From Heligmosomoides polygyrus polygyrus (Eukaryota > Nematoda > Chromadorea > Rhabditida > Heligmosomidae), in contig OX377204.1 in NCBI GenBank assembly GCA_947396885.1, positions 4,092,001-4,156,000 of the forward strand: DNA of 64,000 nucleotides, read 5' to 3'. How positions within the stretch are numbered: the stretch's first letter is position 1; the number at the start of each line of letters is the position of its first letter. The notes beneath the pieces are model-generated. The model searched no databases. It was not told the DNA's origin and was given only the letters and a program-made list of their open reading frames with translations. Position numbers and translations under genes: made by a program. Below, one piece after another: positions 43,545 to 55,600 of the stretch.

Positions 43545-43697
43545 ATGAAGACGAGATGGCGGCTTCTAATCACGGCTACTGCAATTATCACTTCAATCGT
43601 GAATGTGGCTATGATAGTGTTCATGCACAACAAGCAGGCGACTATCAGTACTGAACAGAACACTAGTGTCACTGTGATTCTAAGCAGTTCTCAGAAG
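43545..43697 (+). CDS. MGAT4-like gene, exon 1 (start, signal anchor)
   Basis: ATG at 43545 lies 6 bp after a TTTCAG acceptor at 43533-43538 with no recognisable upstream exon, as expected for spliced-leader trans-splicing. It reads [20 protein letters not shown] and on to VAMIVFM, a signal anchor with positive residues on its N-terminal side. Donor GTTCGA at 43698 is assumed; GTGATT at 43674 would also keep the frame. Confidence 0.75.
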
Positions 43698-46600
43698 GTT
43701 CGAATATTCTTCGACCGTCATAGGAGTCGTATTTGATTCGGTGATTTTGTGCACTCGTTCTAGAACACTATTAACTCATCAAAGTCCTATTTGATGCAAT
43801 GGGCCGACCTCCACAGATTCTTCCCAGAACTGGACGATGTTTCGATTGACGAGCTAGAGCCAGTACTGCTGACGCCTCCTAGTCGCGTGCGGAAAAAACT
43901 GGTAAGTAATTTTGTACACCGTGGTAGCTTAGCGTTAAGCTGCAAATGGCGAACTATTAGGACGTCCCATAATTTTCTTGGCTACCATACCATTTTTAAT
44001 AAAATTTATTACAGCAAGATAATGACAAAGGGTACTCAATCGATATATGCTCCATCTGTGGTCAGAACCTTTCTCCAACGATTGGTCAGAGAGTTGATTG
44101 CATTCTCCGAGAAAGAAGTTGGCCTGCAGTCGATCCAGTCGACAGCCTAATACCACGCCGAGATTTGTTTCAACCATTGAGGAGCGGAATGCGTACGAGC
44201 GCATTTGGGGGAGGTGCATACACCCGATTCCAGGTTGCTTCAGAAAGCACCCAAGCCATGTGCACTCGTTCCATCCTTCTGCGTTCGGTGGTTTGGTATT
44301 GTCTTGGAAGGAAGAAGCACCGACTTCTCCTTCGTGGCCACCGCGTAGTCATTGCTTTGGCCAAATACGCTTTCATGATGGTTCCAATAAATCCCGTAGA
44401 AGTAGAATGCGTGGCGCATCCCATAAAGCATTGATTACAACAGCGTGCTTTACCTTTTACTGTTTTATCACTGAGGCACGAAGAGAATGCTGGAAATCAT
44501 TGTTTTTAAAAACTTTAAAGCGGCTGTTGGATCCATCGAGAACTACAGCTATTTCTAAAGATAGCGAAAGCTTCCTCAGTGAGTCCAATATGGTTTCAAG
44601 TGACGTAGCTCTACGCAACAAAAGCCACTTTGTTATAAACTTTTCACAAAGTAGCCGTATCGATTTATTTGTGCCTTTTTTAGGCTCGAAATTTGAATAA
44701 ACACTATGGCTTGCAAAAAATGCCTAAAAATGGTACTATACTTTTTGAAAGGTTCTAACACTGCTGCTAGAGATGCTTTTAAAGACATATAACGCTCATG
44801 TGAAAGCAAAGGATAACGAGATTGCTGTAACGCGCAAACAGCAAAATTGCGCCATGCACCCGTCCGAAATCTTGCATTTCAGACTCGATTGGTTGTTCAG
44901 GAACCGCTCATTTCTGCAGCAAATCGCCTCTGCATTTTGACGGTGTTTTCTAACTTCCAGTACCATTTCAGGATAAAGTTCTTTCGCAACGACTTTTTTA
45001 TGTGCGAAAAAATGTTAGAAACAGAATTAGAAAGCGAAAGTGATGCCTTACCGGGTAAAAGCGTATTCTGCATTCATATAAACGCACAGCAATCCGTTAA
45101 CTATATCTCCAGAATTGAACCCCAACCCTTCCAATGTACCCTGCGGCTTTCTTAAAAACCCAGCAAATTGTGGTCCTGATGCGATCTTGCTGGGAAAACC
45201 GCTTTGAGTGTCAGTTGCCGTGCGCGACAAGGGAGTTTGCGTTTTGTGTTATCAGCCCGCAGTGAAGGGCCGGGGTTTTTTCGACATTCTTAACCTAGCT
45301 AGGTGTCGATGAAAACCACTAGCACTTACCAGACAATCTCCCACATCTCTCTGAAGGTCATTTTGGGAATCACTGTCGGAAATGGACCTCCTCTATAAGC
45401 GTTGGAATAAGAAATGAGGAAGAAACTCGAGTTGGAGAATTACACTCCTTGATTCTCTCGTAACGGCCCTCAAAGCTCAATCTCATACAACAACTTTTCT
45501 GTGGGTTTATGACTTCTGTCAGAATTGGAGTGTATGGAAGAAATGGTACATAGCTCGCATGCCACCTGATATTTTCTCACGGTGTTTCAGGTTGTCGGTA
45601 TCCCGGTCGCGGATAGAGAGAAGGATTACACTACGGCGACACTAACGTCGTTGTTCAGCAAAATGGACAAGGAATACAGGTGACCAGGCTTTTTCCCTAT
45701 TTAAAAAATCCGTATAATCCTTCTAGCAAGGTATTATTTTTCAGGGATGATATCCTGTTCCTCGTCATGCTTGCTTCTGAAAAACCATCAGCTTCCGATT
45801 TTATAAGCACTAAAAATGCAACGATACAAAAGAACTTTGCGAAGGAAATTGAAGACGGTATCCTACAGGTACGTGGTACTCGATGTGATTGGGAGGCTTT
45901 TCTTTTGCGCTTCTGTACATAACCGCATCTGAACCGAACGCTAAGTTCATGACAAGACTGCATAAATACAAAGCTAAGACACTCTTAGTTGTTGTACGTG
46001 TTGAGCTCTACGGCCACTCTATGATAACCTAATTTTAAATAAACTTTAAATTAAAATTAAAATTAATTTAAATAACTTTTAAAAATTAAAAATAAAATAC
46101 ATATTGCGAAGATGGGCAGCACTCGGAGATGGGAACGCCCCATATAACCAAACCGCATTGAATGGGTGTTCCATTCAGAGAGGGCGTGTACAGCCAGTAC
46201 TCAAATCGGTTCGCAGGTGTTCGGTGTGTGCGGTGCTTGGTTACTATTGGCTGAAGCGCTCCAACCTACCAGTGCTGCTCATCTTCGCGACATCTACCTC
46301 GTTACATGTTTATTCAAGACGAGAATTAATCGGCTCTTTTGATCAGAGTTGCTGTAGAAAGCAAGCTGACGGCCAATTTGAATGAAATATAGATTTCGTG
46401 AAGACATGCCAAACGAGATGCTCAAATCTTCTGTTGCTCGGACGACTCATTTTCACCTCGAAACATCGAAATTATTTTTCGAATCACTTTTCCTACTAGT
46501 TTATCACAAACATACAAATAGAGCTGTAGAAGCAACCATATACTGAATCTGTGAAGAAGCATAATACTCATTTCAGCTAAGTTATGCAGGTTTTAGGTTT

Positions 46601-49600
46601 TCGCCGTGCCACAGTCATGGTACAAGATAGACATGGATATTCCAGCAACATTTAATGACTCTTCTCAGAGAATGTACTGGAGAACGAAGCAAAACATAGG
46701 TACACTTTGCTTCATTTTCTTTAGGCTTCCAGTAGCTTCTTCTTAGATTATAGGCTGTTATAACGGTGTTTTATTGCTGTAGAACTGCGTAATGACCTAA
46801 CAATCTGGTGTAGGCAGATGCTCAGGGTTTGATTCCCGCATGGCGCTAGATTTTTGGTCGGATTAAAACATCGTTATAACGGCATAGGCGCGCAGTTCAT
46901 CATTCTCGAACAATAGCAGGAAGACTACGAACCGTTAGAAGGATGTATTTCGCCGTTCTTCACCAATAGCTGAGATATAAACCAGCCATACATCGAGAGA
47001 TGTATGACAGGTAAAGAGGGTAGCTACACATAGCTTAAGAAATACCGGGAGTCTATAAGAATGTGAGCCAACCTCTCGTATTAATCACGTAGCCCGAGGA
47101 GTTTGGCTAATACCAAGGCCAAATGATACATTTCTCTGTCGGGTTCAAATAATCGACAACAGCAATCTTGTTTAGACTACATTTATCTTATGACGTACGC
47201 AAGTTCACTGGGTGACTACTACATTCAGCTGGAAGATGATGTCACTGCAGCGGACAGCTACACGTGAGTGCTCCATTTTGTTAATTTTCCCTTTATATTA
47301 GGAGGGGGGCAAAAGTAATGAGACTCTCCATGCCGTCTCCATATATGTCGTGGTTGGAGTCAGGTTTCGTGCTTCTCATATTTGTATGTTTGTTTGCAAC
47401 TTGCTGAAGGCCACCTGAGAAGTTACCACTTCCCCCCTTTAAAGAAGCATGCCAAAACTGCAGTCTGTCTCATGCCGAAACCCCAGCCTGACGAGTCGAC
47501 CTGTGTCGCGCAAATCTCGCCCAGTTCCCAACCCCGAGCAGCCTGGGCTCAATATTCACGCAAGGTGAGAAGTACGTCTTCTACCTTAACCCTGCCAAGC
47601 AGCGAGTCTGGGTGAGGCCTGGTGACCTGTTACCGACCTTCGTTCGGCGAGATGTTCCCGGCGAGAAGCACCTTTGGAGCTTCTGGGTCTGCGCCCATGG
47701 ATCGGTTTACTGGAAGCTGTTTCCCAAGAGCACTACAACGAACTCCAATGCCATGGTGAACGAAATAGAAGAGATTGACCTGCGACTCGAACTTAGTCAG
47801 TCGCAGCGCGTCAAGAAGGTTCTCATCTTCGACAACGCGGCACCCCATCAGGAACAAGTAACCACGGATAAGCTTGACCAGCTGGGCTACGTTCACATGC
47901 TTCACCCACCGTATTCGCCGAACATCTTTCCATGCGACTACCACCACTTCTTGGGCCTACGGGACTTCCTGGTCGGAAGGGACACAAGAACCTAAGCAGT
48001 CTTTGACAACCATATCGAGCAGTTGATCAACACCATGGCCCAAGCAGTTCTGGAAGGATGGGATCAGGAAGTGGGCTGTGCGATGGCAGCAAGGCCATTG
48101 ACCTTAATGGCGAAAACATTCCTCAGCATCGTTGAGTTGTAACTGAGTTATAAAGAGATAAAGAAATTTGTTGAATTTGTCTCATTGCTTTTGGCACACC
48201 CTAAGAGAAAAACAAGAGAGAAATTCATCTTCCACTTGGATGTCGTGCCATTTTTGAATTCCCAAAGGGCGACGTCGCCCAGCATTTTTGGATGAGCCAT
48301 GCGTTCTACTTAAACGGAATTTAGAGGAGCCGATTTGAGTGCGTATTTGGCCTATGCCATGAATTGCGGTGGACAGAAGAAAAACAAATCAGCGCTTTAT
48401 CCCTCTCGGACAAATCTGGTACCAACTCACGGACCTTGGACCACTTCGGATGAAACCGTATGAACTAAACCAAGTTCGGTTGGCCTGGACGTGAACAAGA
48501 ACTTGGTATCGGGTGCACGCAATAGCTGAATTTTCCCACGACTTCGCTTCGCTTCACGCGCCAAGGAACAACATTAAGGGTAGGGATAAAGGACGGCGTC
48601 ACTCAATCCCTTTTGGGATGCGCCACGCATTCTACTTCTACGGGATGTTGTAGAGGCGAGTTGACTGCGTAATTGACCATACAATGACTTGCGGTGGCCA
48701 GCCGATGAACAAGTCAGCGCTCTATCCTTCCCAGACAGCTCTGGTACCAATTCACCGACCCCGGAAGATGGAAGTCTTGGATAGCGTGAGCGGGAAATCC
48801 GAACCAAGAGTGCAGGCGACAGTCGGCGCCTCCTTCGACCGCGCTACATGCGCCCTAGGGACATCATTATGAAAAACCAGTCGTACGTCGGCCTAGCGGC
48901 CGCCTACGACTGGTTGGGGGCTTCGCCCCCAAACCCCGAGAATAGGACGCCATGGCCGCTACGGGTTTCCTATTCTTCCCTAGGCCTTCTGACCTTTATG
49001 TTAATCGAGATGGATCGATCGATCCGACGTCAGATTCGTGTTCAGCGACCTCGATTACCCCCAGGGCCGAGGTTTCGTGCCGGTTGAACGTGATCCTCAA
49101 AAAATCGATAATATCGATCGGTATCGATTGGTCGACTTCAGATTCGTGTTTAGCGACCTCGATTACCCCCAGGCCTGAAGTTTTGTACCGCCGACGTGTT
49201 CGGCACGTCTACGGCTCGCCATGCACGGTTGCCGACGTGTTCGGCACGTCTACGGCTCGCCATGCTCGGTTGCCGACGTGTTCTGCACGTCTACGGCTCG
49301 CCATGCACGGTCGCCGACGAGTTCGGCACGTCTGCGGCTCGCCATGCACGGTCGCCGACGAGTTCGGCACGTCTGCGGCTCGCCATGCATGGTCGCCGAC
49401 GTGTTCGGCTGCCGCGCCCCAACTCAGGTGTGACGGACGGACGGACAGTGTGACACACGCACACACGCACACACGCACACACACACGCTTGCTGCTTTAT
49501 ATATAGTAGGATATTTTTTGATCATGCAAAGAACTTTTTCTCCCCTTTGCCCATTTTGCAACCGGGCAGCGATACTAAAAGGGAGCCATGCTTAGAAGTT

Positions 49601-52600
49601 AAAGTGAAACCGCTTTTCTAGAACCGAATAGGTATCAGGACACCAACCCCACGGCTTAGTTCGGGTAAAAACAGTGGACATGCATGGCTTAATCTTTAAA
49701 CTGAATTTATTCTAACTTGCCTTCGAGTGGACATCTTTGTTTAAAAAATAATAGCTAGATACAGTACTTATATCCTAGCACAATGATTAATTGCGATCAA
49801 ACTTTCTACAGGATGTCTCAATTTGATCCGATTTGGTGAAGTTTCGGATGAGATATATCAAAAACTCAAATATTCGTAAACATATGGATGAAATCCACGG
49901 CTAACTCATTTATGGTTCCAAACAGTTTAACAAGGCTGTTGTTGGTAGAGACAAGGACGACAAGAGCAAAAAACGATTCCAGTTGATATCGATTTGAAGC
50001 CTCATTTATTCACCTTTCACTCTTTTCAGGCGTGTGATATTCAATTATTTGGCGTTCCTGAAAAACCATCGTTGGTTTTTTATTGACTTCTCGTCGATGG
50101 GCTTCATAGGAAAACTATTCAGGTGACTTTGAATTCAGAAATTTCTACGAGAGAGTAACACTTCTCGATTTGATCAGAAATACAATAGAGTGACAGCTTT
50201 AGCTGTACGGAAAAGGTGCTACACGAGTTCTAAATGGAAGACAATTTTTAGTTTTGCGGAAAAAATTGATGACGATTCCAAAATTTGCGAGTAATTTTAA
50301 ATGTATCGATTTTCCATACGAAGCAAAGGAACCTCAGTGTAGAATTGTTTACACTGCAATACTGATTTCGTTTTGACGGTTTTGAATGGTCCACTTCAAT
50401 TGATCAAAACTTTCTTCATACTCACCGGATTCAGTCGAAAGAAACACCATTCGAATGAGCACGCTTTCTCCAAAGCGACTGTCGTTGGCATTTCCACCAG
50501 GTTAAAATTGACGTGTCAAAATACGACGAATTCTAGGAAGGCTGTTCTTGTTTTTGCCTGGTCCCAATTTGCGAAGGTTCTATCAGCTGGGAAGTTCTGA
50601 AAGTTCTTAAAATGTGGTGGTCTGTTAGCGCAAAATCTAGTGAGTATGGCAGGTGAGGCAGAACTTCAAGTCCTACTCGGACACTGCATCTCCCCGGGCC
50701 GAACCGGTTCCGCCCCTCCAACGGTTTAGCAACTGCTTGCCAATGGCAACTGTGTGTTGCTATTCAGTTAGAACAGCAACACATGATGCGACTCCGTTTG
50801 AACCTGGCAAGGCACTGTTGCTATCCGGGCGAAAGCGTTTAGCGTGCTCCAACTTCTCGCGCCGCTCGCGCCTAAAGGAAACTTGTTGAGGCTGGCAACA
50901 CAGTAGCAACGCAGTTTTGCTATCCGGGCGCAGTCATTAGCGCCGTGGGACGGCGTGTGCATGCCGTAGTTACACGGCACACGCGATGACAACACCCTTT
51001 GAAAATACGCCGGCGAGCGAATGGATCAGTATAGTAGTCGCTCTTACTAGTGCTTTGTTTCTTTGTAATGAAATCTTGATACTTGTTAAAGAAACGAAAA
51101 CAGCTTGTCGTGCTCGAATGCACTGGTGTGCGAGGTGTTTTGCAAACGGACAGCAGGGCTGTTTGAAGTTCTTTTTTTTTTTGTTTAGACATCCTTTACC
51201 GTAGATACACACCGTACATATACATGTATACGTAGTATACACTACTGTATATACATGTATATACCGCACATACGCGTGTATACATGCGAATATACATGTA
51301 TGTGATCATATATATTTATCCATAATGTGTGCATATACATGATCACATCCATTTATATACGCATGTATACACGCGTATATACAGTATATACATGTATATA
51401 CAGTAGTGTATACTGTGTATACATGCATATATGCGGTGTATATCAACTATATATATGTGCGGATATACATATCATATATACATACGTATGATGTGTATAT
51501 CTGTACCTGATATACGCGTGTATGCACGTGTGTTTACCTACATATGCCTGTATATATGTGTACATTGTGTATATATATATTTATATGTGTATACGCGTGT
51601 GTATACACATATATATTGATGTACTGTGGACATGCTATGTATGTACGATCTGGATATGCGTGGATATGTGTGGATATGCGTGGACATACGCGCGGATCTG
51701 CCGATTTGCAACACATTTGCAACTCACGTTGCTACGTTGCAACACCTTAACAACTGAGGCCGACACCTTGTCAACCGTTTAGGCGTGCGTTGACGTGCAG
51801 GAGAATGGAACCTCTTCTGTTCACGCTGCAGCGCATGCAATTTTCGTTACATCATGTCGATTTCGTCACAGTAGGAATCTGCTGTGATGGCTGGGCCTGG
51901 CTCCAGAACGTTGTAGTAAATCATCAGTAAAATGTAGCCAGCCACCGATCAGCACTCTGTTACCATCATCTTTTTCTGGTGGGATTTCGGTTCTGGGAAG
52001 TGTCTGGGGTTCGTCGATATCAACCCGCTACAGGGTGCGCCAAAATTATAGCGACAGCACATGCACGAACAATTTGACCTCCTACTCGGAGCGTCTGCTT
52101 TTTTCTGTGCTTTTATAGTTTCTACAGCACCAATTTTTTTATAATTATCTCAATTAAGCATAAAAATAAGTTGTTTTTCAAGATTGTGAAACGTTTTTGC
52201 CACCGTACTTGAATCATTAAACTTTACCGTCAAGGCTTCTCGGCACGCGACGTTCACCAGCGTCTTGGACTTCATCGAAGTGTTCTATATAGATCCATCA
52301 GACACTACGAAGACCTGGGTACCAATTATGGTAGATACGGACGAAGAAATGGAAGACATTGTGAAGGTATAAAGGATAAAGTACGGCGTTACTCAATCCC
52401 TTCTGGGATGCGCCAGCGCATTCTACTTCTACGGGATGTCGTGGAGGCGACATGAATGCGTATTTGGCCATACAATGACTTGCGGTGGCCAGCCGATGAA
52501 CAAGTCAGTGCTCTATCCTTCCCAGACAAGTCTGGTACCAATTCACCGACCCCGGAGGGATGGAAGGCTTGGTTGGCCTGGGCGGGAAATCCGAACCAGG

Positions 52601-55600
52601 AACCTGGTATCGGGTGCACGCGACAGTCGCGCCTCATACGACTGCGCTACACGCGCCCTTACATTGCATTACATTACATGTCTCTGCCACATTGTGAAGG
52701 TATGTGAACGAATTCTCAGGTGCCCGGCGCGCTCGCTCGGCCGGATGTCGCGAGAAATGAAGATCAGGGAGAGCTATTTGAACCTTCTGAAGAACGAACT
52801 GTTACCCTGGGCTAATGTCTCCCTTTGGAAACCGCTCCTGGATCTTCCAACAGGATGGCGCTCCAGCTCACAGAACGAGAATGATACAGGACTGATGCAA
52901 AGGCAGCTTCCCGGCCTCCATCAGCCTCCACGAGTGGTTAGCCAACTCTCCGGATTTGAATCCGATGAATTACACCGTCTGGGCAGTTCTGGAAGCCAAC
53001 GCCTGCGGGAAACCTCACCGCTCCGGGGATTTTTTGAAGGAAGCTCTCCAGAAGGCGTGGGATGATCTCGATGCGCCATGCCTGCGTGCCGCTCCCGATG
53101 CCTTCCTGAAGCTTCTCTAAGCCTGTATCTCAATGTTGTGTATAGTTCACAATAGACTATTAAACATGGTTTCATCACTGGTTTCTCGAAAGTGCTGTAT
53201 TTTCGCTTTCGGCGTTTTGAATAACTTGTCGCCATAATTTTGGTGCACCCTGTATCCTGGAGCTGGATTCATCAACGACTTACAGAGATTTAGCGGAGAA
53301 ATTACAGCCGAAATTCCTGAAGAAACGCGAATTAACGCGGCTTATCAACAGGCGATATGGTGAAATGTTGGCATTATCAGGATTTTCCGCTGTAATTTCT
53401 CCGTTAAATCTCTGTAAGTGGTCGATGAATCTGGCCCCTGATCGTCTTCGTCTTCTGTTCTCGCACATAACCGACTTTTCATCCCAGAAGCAAAGAAGAA
53501 GAAGAAGAAGAAGAAGAACAGATTTCGAAATGCAACAACTCAAGAGGCGGTCACTCAAATCGTGACGCACCCACTTCTCTAATATTTTTGTCTTTCTGAT
53601 GAGTTTCAAACCAACAGCAGTTTTACTGACTTCTAGACCTTCCGCAATCTAGCGAACTGTTTGCGACGAATTAGCTGCCACGAAGGCCTTCAAACCGTCG
53701 TCCTGGATTGCTGAAAGTCTTCGCTTGGTGTGTATCTTCAAGTGAATTCTCCAGAACGAAATTTCTCGAACCACTGCTGCAGGGGCCTTTCCCCAACAGT
53801 ATTCGTCTCCATACATGGTTGATTTGCCGGGCTGGCTTGACCCAATCTGAAATTGGCATGAAATGTCGTTTGAAGTTGTTCTTTCGTTATGCTTCAAAAA
53901 ATCTTCGAAGAAGCACAATTATTAAGCATAGATGAAGCGTAGACTAGTTCTTCAGATATGGCAAAGAATTCCGTGTTGGACGTTACATAAGGCTGTGAAG
54001 TAAGTTGAATATTAATTCAGTAATAAAGGGACGAAAAGCAGTTGCACAAATACCACTAAAAATTTCCAGCCAACCTAATAGCTCCGAAACAGTCGTTCTC
54101 CTTCCATTTGTGTTAAAACTGCCTCCTTTTCTCAGCAATGGACGCAGAGATGCTTTTCGTTATATTTTTCGTATTTTTTAAAGAAATGAATACCAAATTC
54201 TTACTCACAGTAGTTCTACTCGTCTTGCCCACCAATAGCAATATCTAAGCGCTAGTCCATTCCAGAAGCAGCGATCTCAAGTATGTGACGCACGCAGTAG
54301 CATTGTACTATCGGTACAAGCCTGTGGACTGGATCCTTCTAGACATACTGCAAAGTCGCTATTGCAGCTTGGACAAAAAAGCCGATTGCCCAAAGGTAAC
54401 GAATTTCAGTTTGAAGGAACGAGTGTGTACATTTATGTCGTGTTTTTAAGGCTACTGCACCATATCGAGCAACTTCTGGAGCAAGCCAATTTCAGCATGT
54501 TGGTGTGGTCTCTTCCTTGCCCGGGAAAAGGCAAAAAATTCGAGACAGCTTATTCGGCACGGGAAAGTATCAGGCAAGTATTTCAGCTGTTTTCTTAGAC
54601 ATTAACTTGCCACGAAAATGGTTGTTGAAGAATTATAAAGTGTAGAAAAAAGAAAGACGTTTGTTGGAGGTTGAGAAGAGGGCGTCTAGCATTTCATTTG
54701 ATTGATAACAAAAACTCTGCCTTCAAGAGACTCTAATCTACGGTGCAACGGAATCAATTTCGAAAACACTCATATCTACGCTTTCAAGCTTTACAGCTTT
54801 ATATACTAATTACACTGTCAATCAGATAGTCAGAGTGACGAAATGGGCGAAATCATGGCACTCTTCTTATTATAACTCAATTTTTTGCATCTTGAAATAA
54901 GTTCATAACCATCCTTTAAGAATAATTTCATAGAATTTTCATAAAGTATCAAGCCCTGCGTTTACTTTTTCACGGATTACAAATCTTCGACAGGAGCCAT
55001 GCTAACTAGATGCTTTGGGTGAATTTGAAGCGCCGTTTACTGCTTTAAATGAATGGTATTCCTACCTGGCCTTGCCCTGGTTGCCTTCTGAAGAAGGAAG
55101 CTGTCAGTACGAGGCAACTTTCTACACCTTGTGTAAAATTGAGGACTGAGGTTTTCACCATAGAAATCCTGATTCTACATTTCATTATTAATTCCGATAT
55201 ACTTCGACGTATTCAGCTCAAACGCGGTTTTGGTTCCAAAATTGGTCCTCACGACTATAGAGCCGGTTCTGAATTCGTAAGTGAATATTGTGAAATCGCG
55301 TTTTCAGAAAAAACCCTGAAATCTGGAGTTTAAAAAAGTTCAAATATTTTTGAAGGTCCTTCAACCAATTGTTAGAGTCACCTCTGCGCTTGCAGTCACT
55401 GCACCATCGAATCCCATGAGGTTTTAAAATCTGAATGATATTACACCTGAACGTATCACCTGTGTCAGCTGTCGTCCCGCTGATCATCGACTTGCTCGAA
55501 CGGGCGCCAGCAGCGTCTCCATTCGTCCCTGTCGCGTACCAGAGTGCTCCAATCGATCCTCCTCGCTCGAGGGACACGGATAGCGTCATACCGGTCGTTC

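Larger units (their letters stand above)
50400..53930 (-). pseudogene. Mariner element 3, split into three pieces by later insertions
   Basis: Minus-strand order: (i) 53930-53445 reads [42 protein letters not shown] and [14 protein letters not shown]; (ii) 52030-51780 reads [11 protein letters not shown], then [13 protein letters not shown] and ILLHVNARL; (iii) 50690-50400 reads [20 protein letters not shown]. These are consecutive parts of one mariner transposase (HTH, first D region, second D region with D changed to V, and LPHPPYSPDLAPTDY-like end). Gaps (i)/(ii) and (ii)/(iii) hold other elements. Stops and frameshifts make it inactive. In MGAT4 intron 7. Confidence 0.8.

Noticed and set aside
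43997..44190. Additional MGAT4 exon ([17 protein letters not shown])
   Set aside because: It is open after a TTACAG, but exon 2 joins exon 3 directly in phase with the expected family sequence (RVRKKL-VVGIP), and the stretch has no family counterpart or clear donor.
49190..49394. CRISPR array
   Set aside because: The 41-bp units are contiguous, without distinct spacers, and the genome is eukaryotic.
52436..53065. 209-codon ORF over 52436-53065
   Set aside because: It fuses antisense SINE-A sequence with the transposase in a partly wrong frame; it is not a gene.
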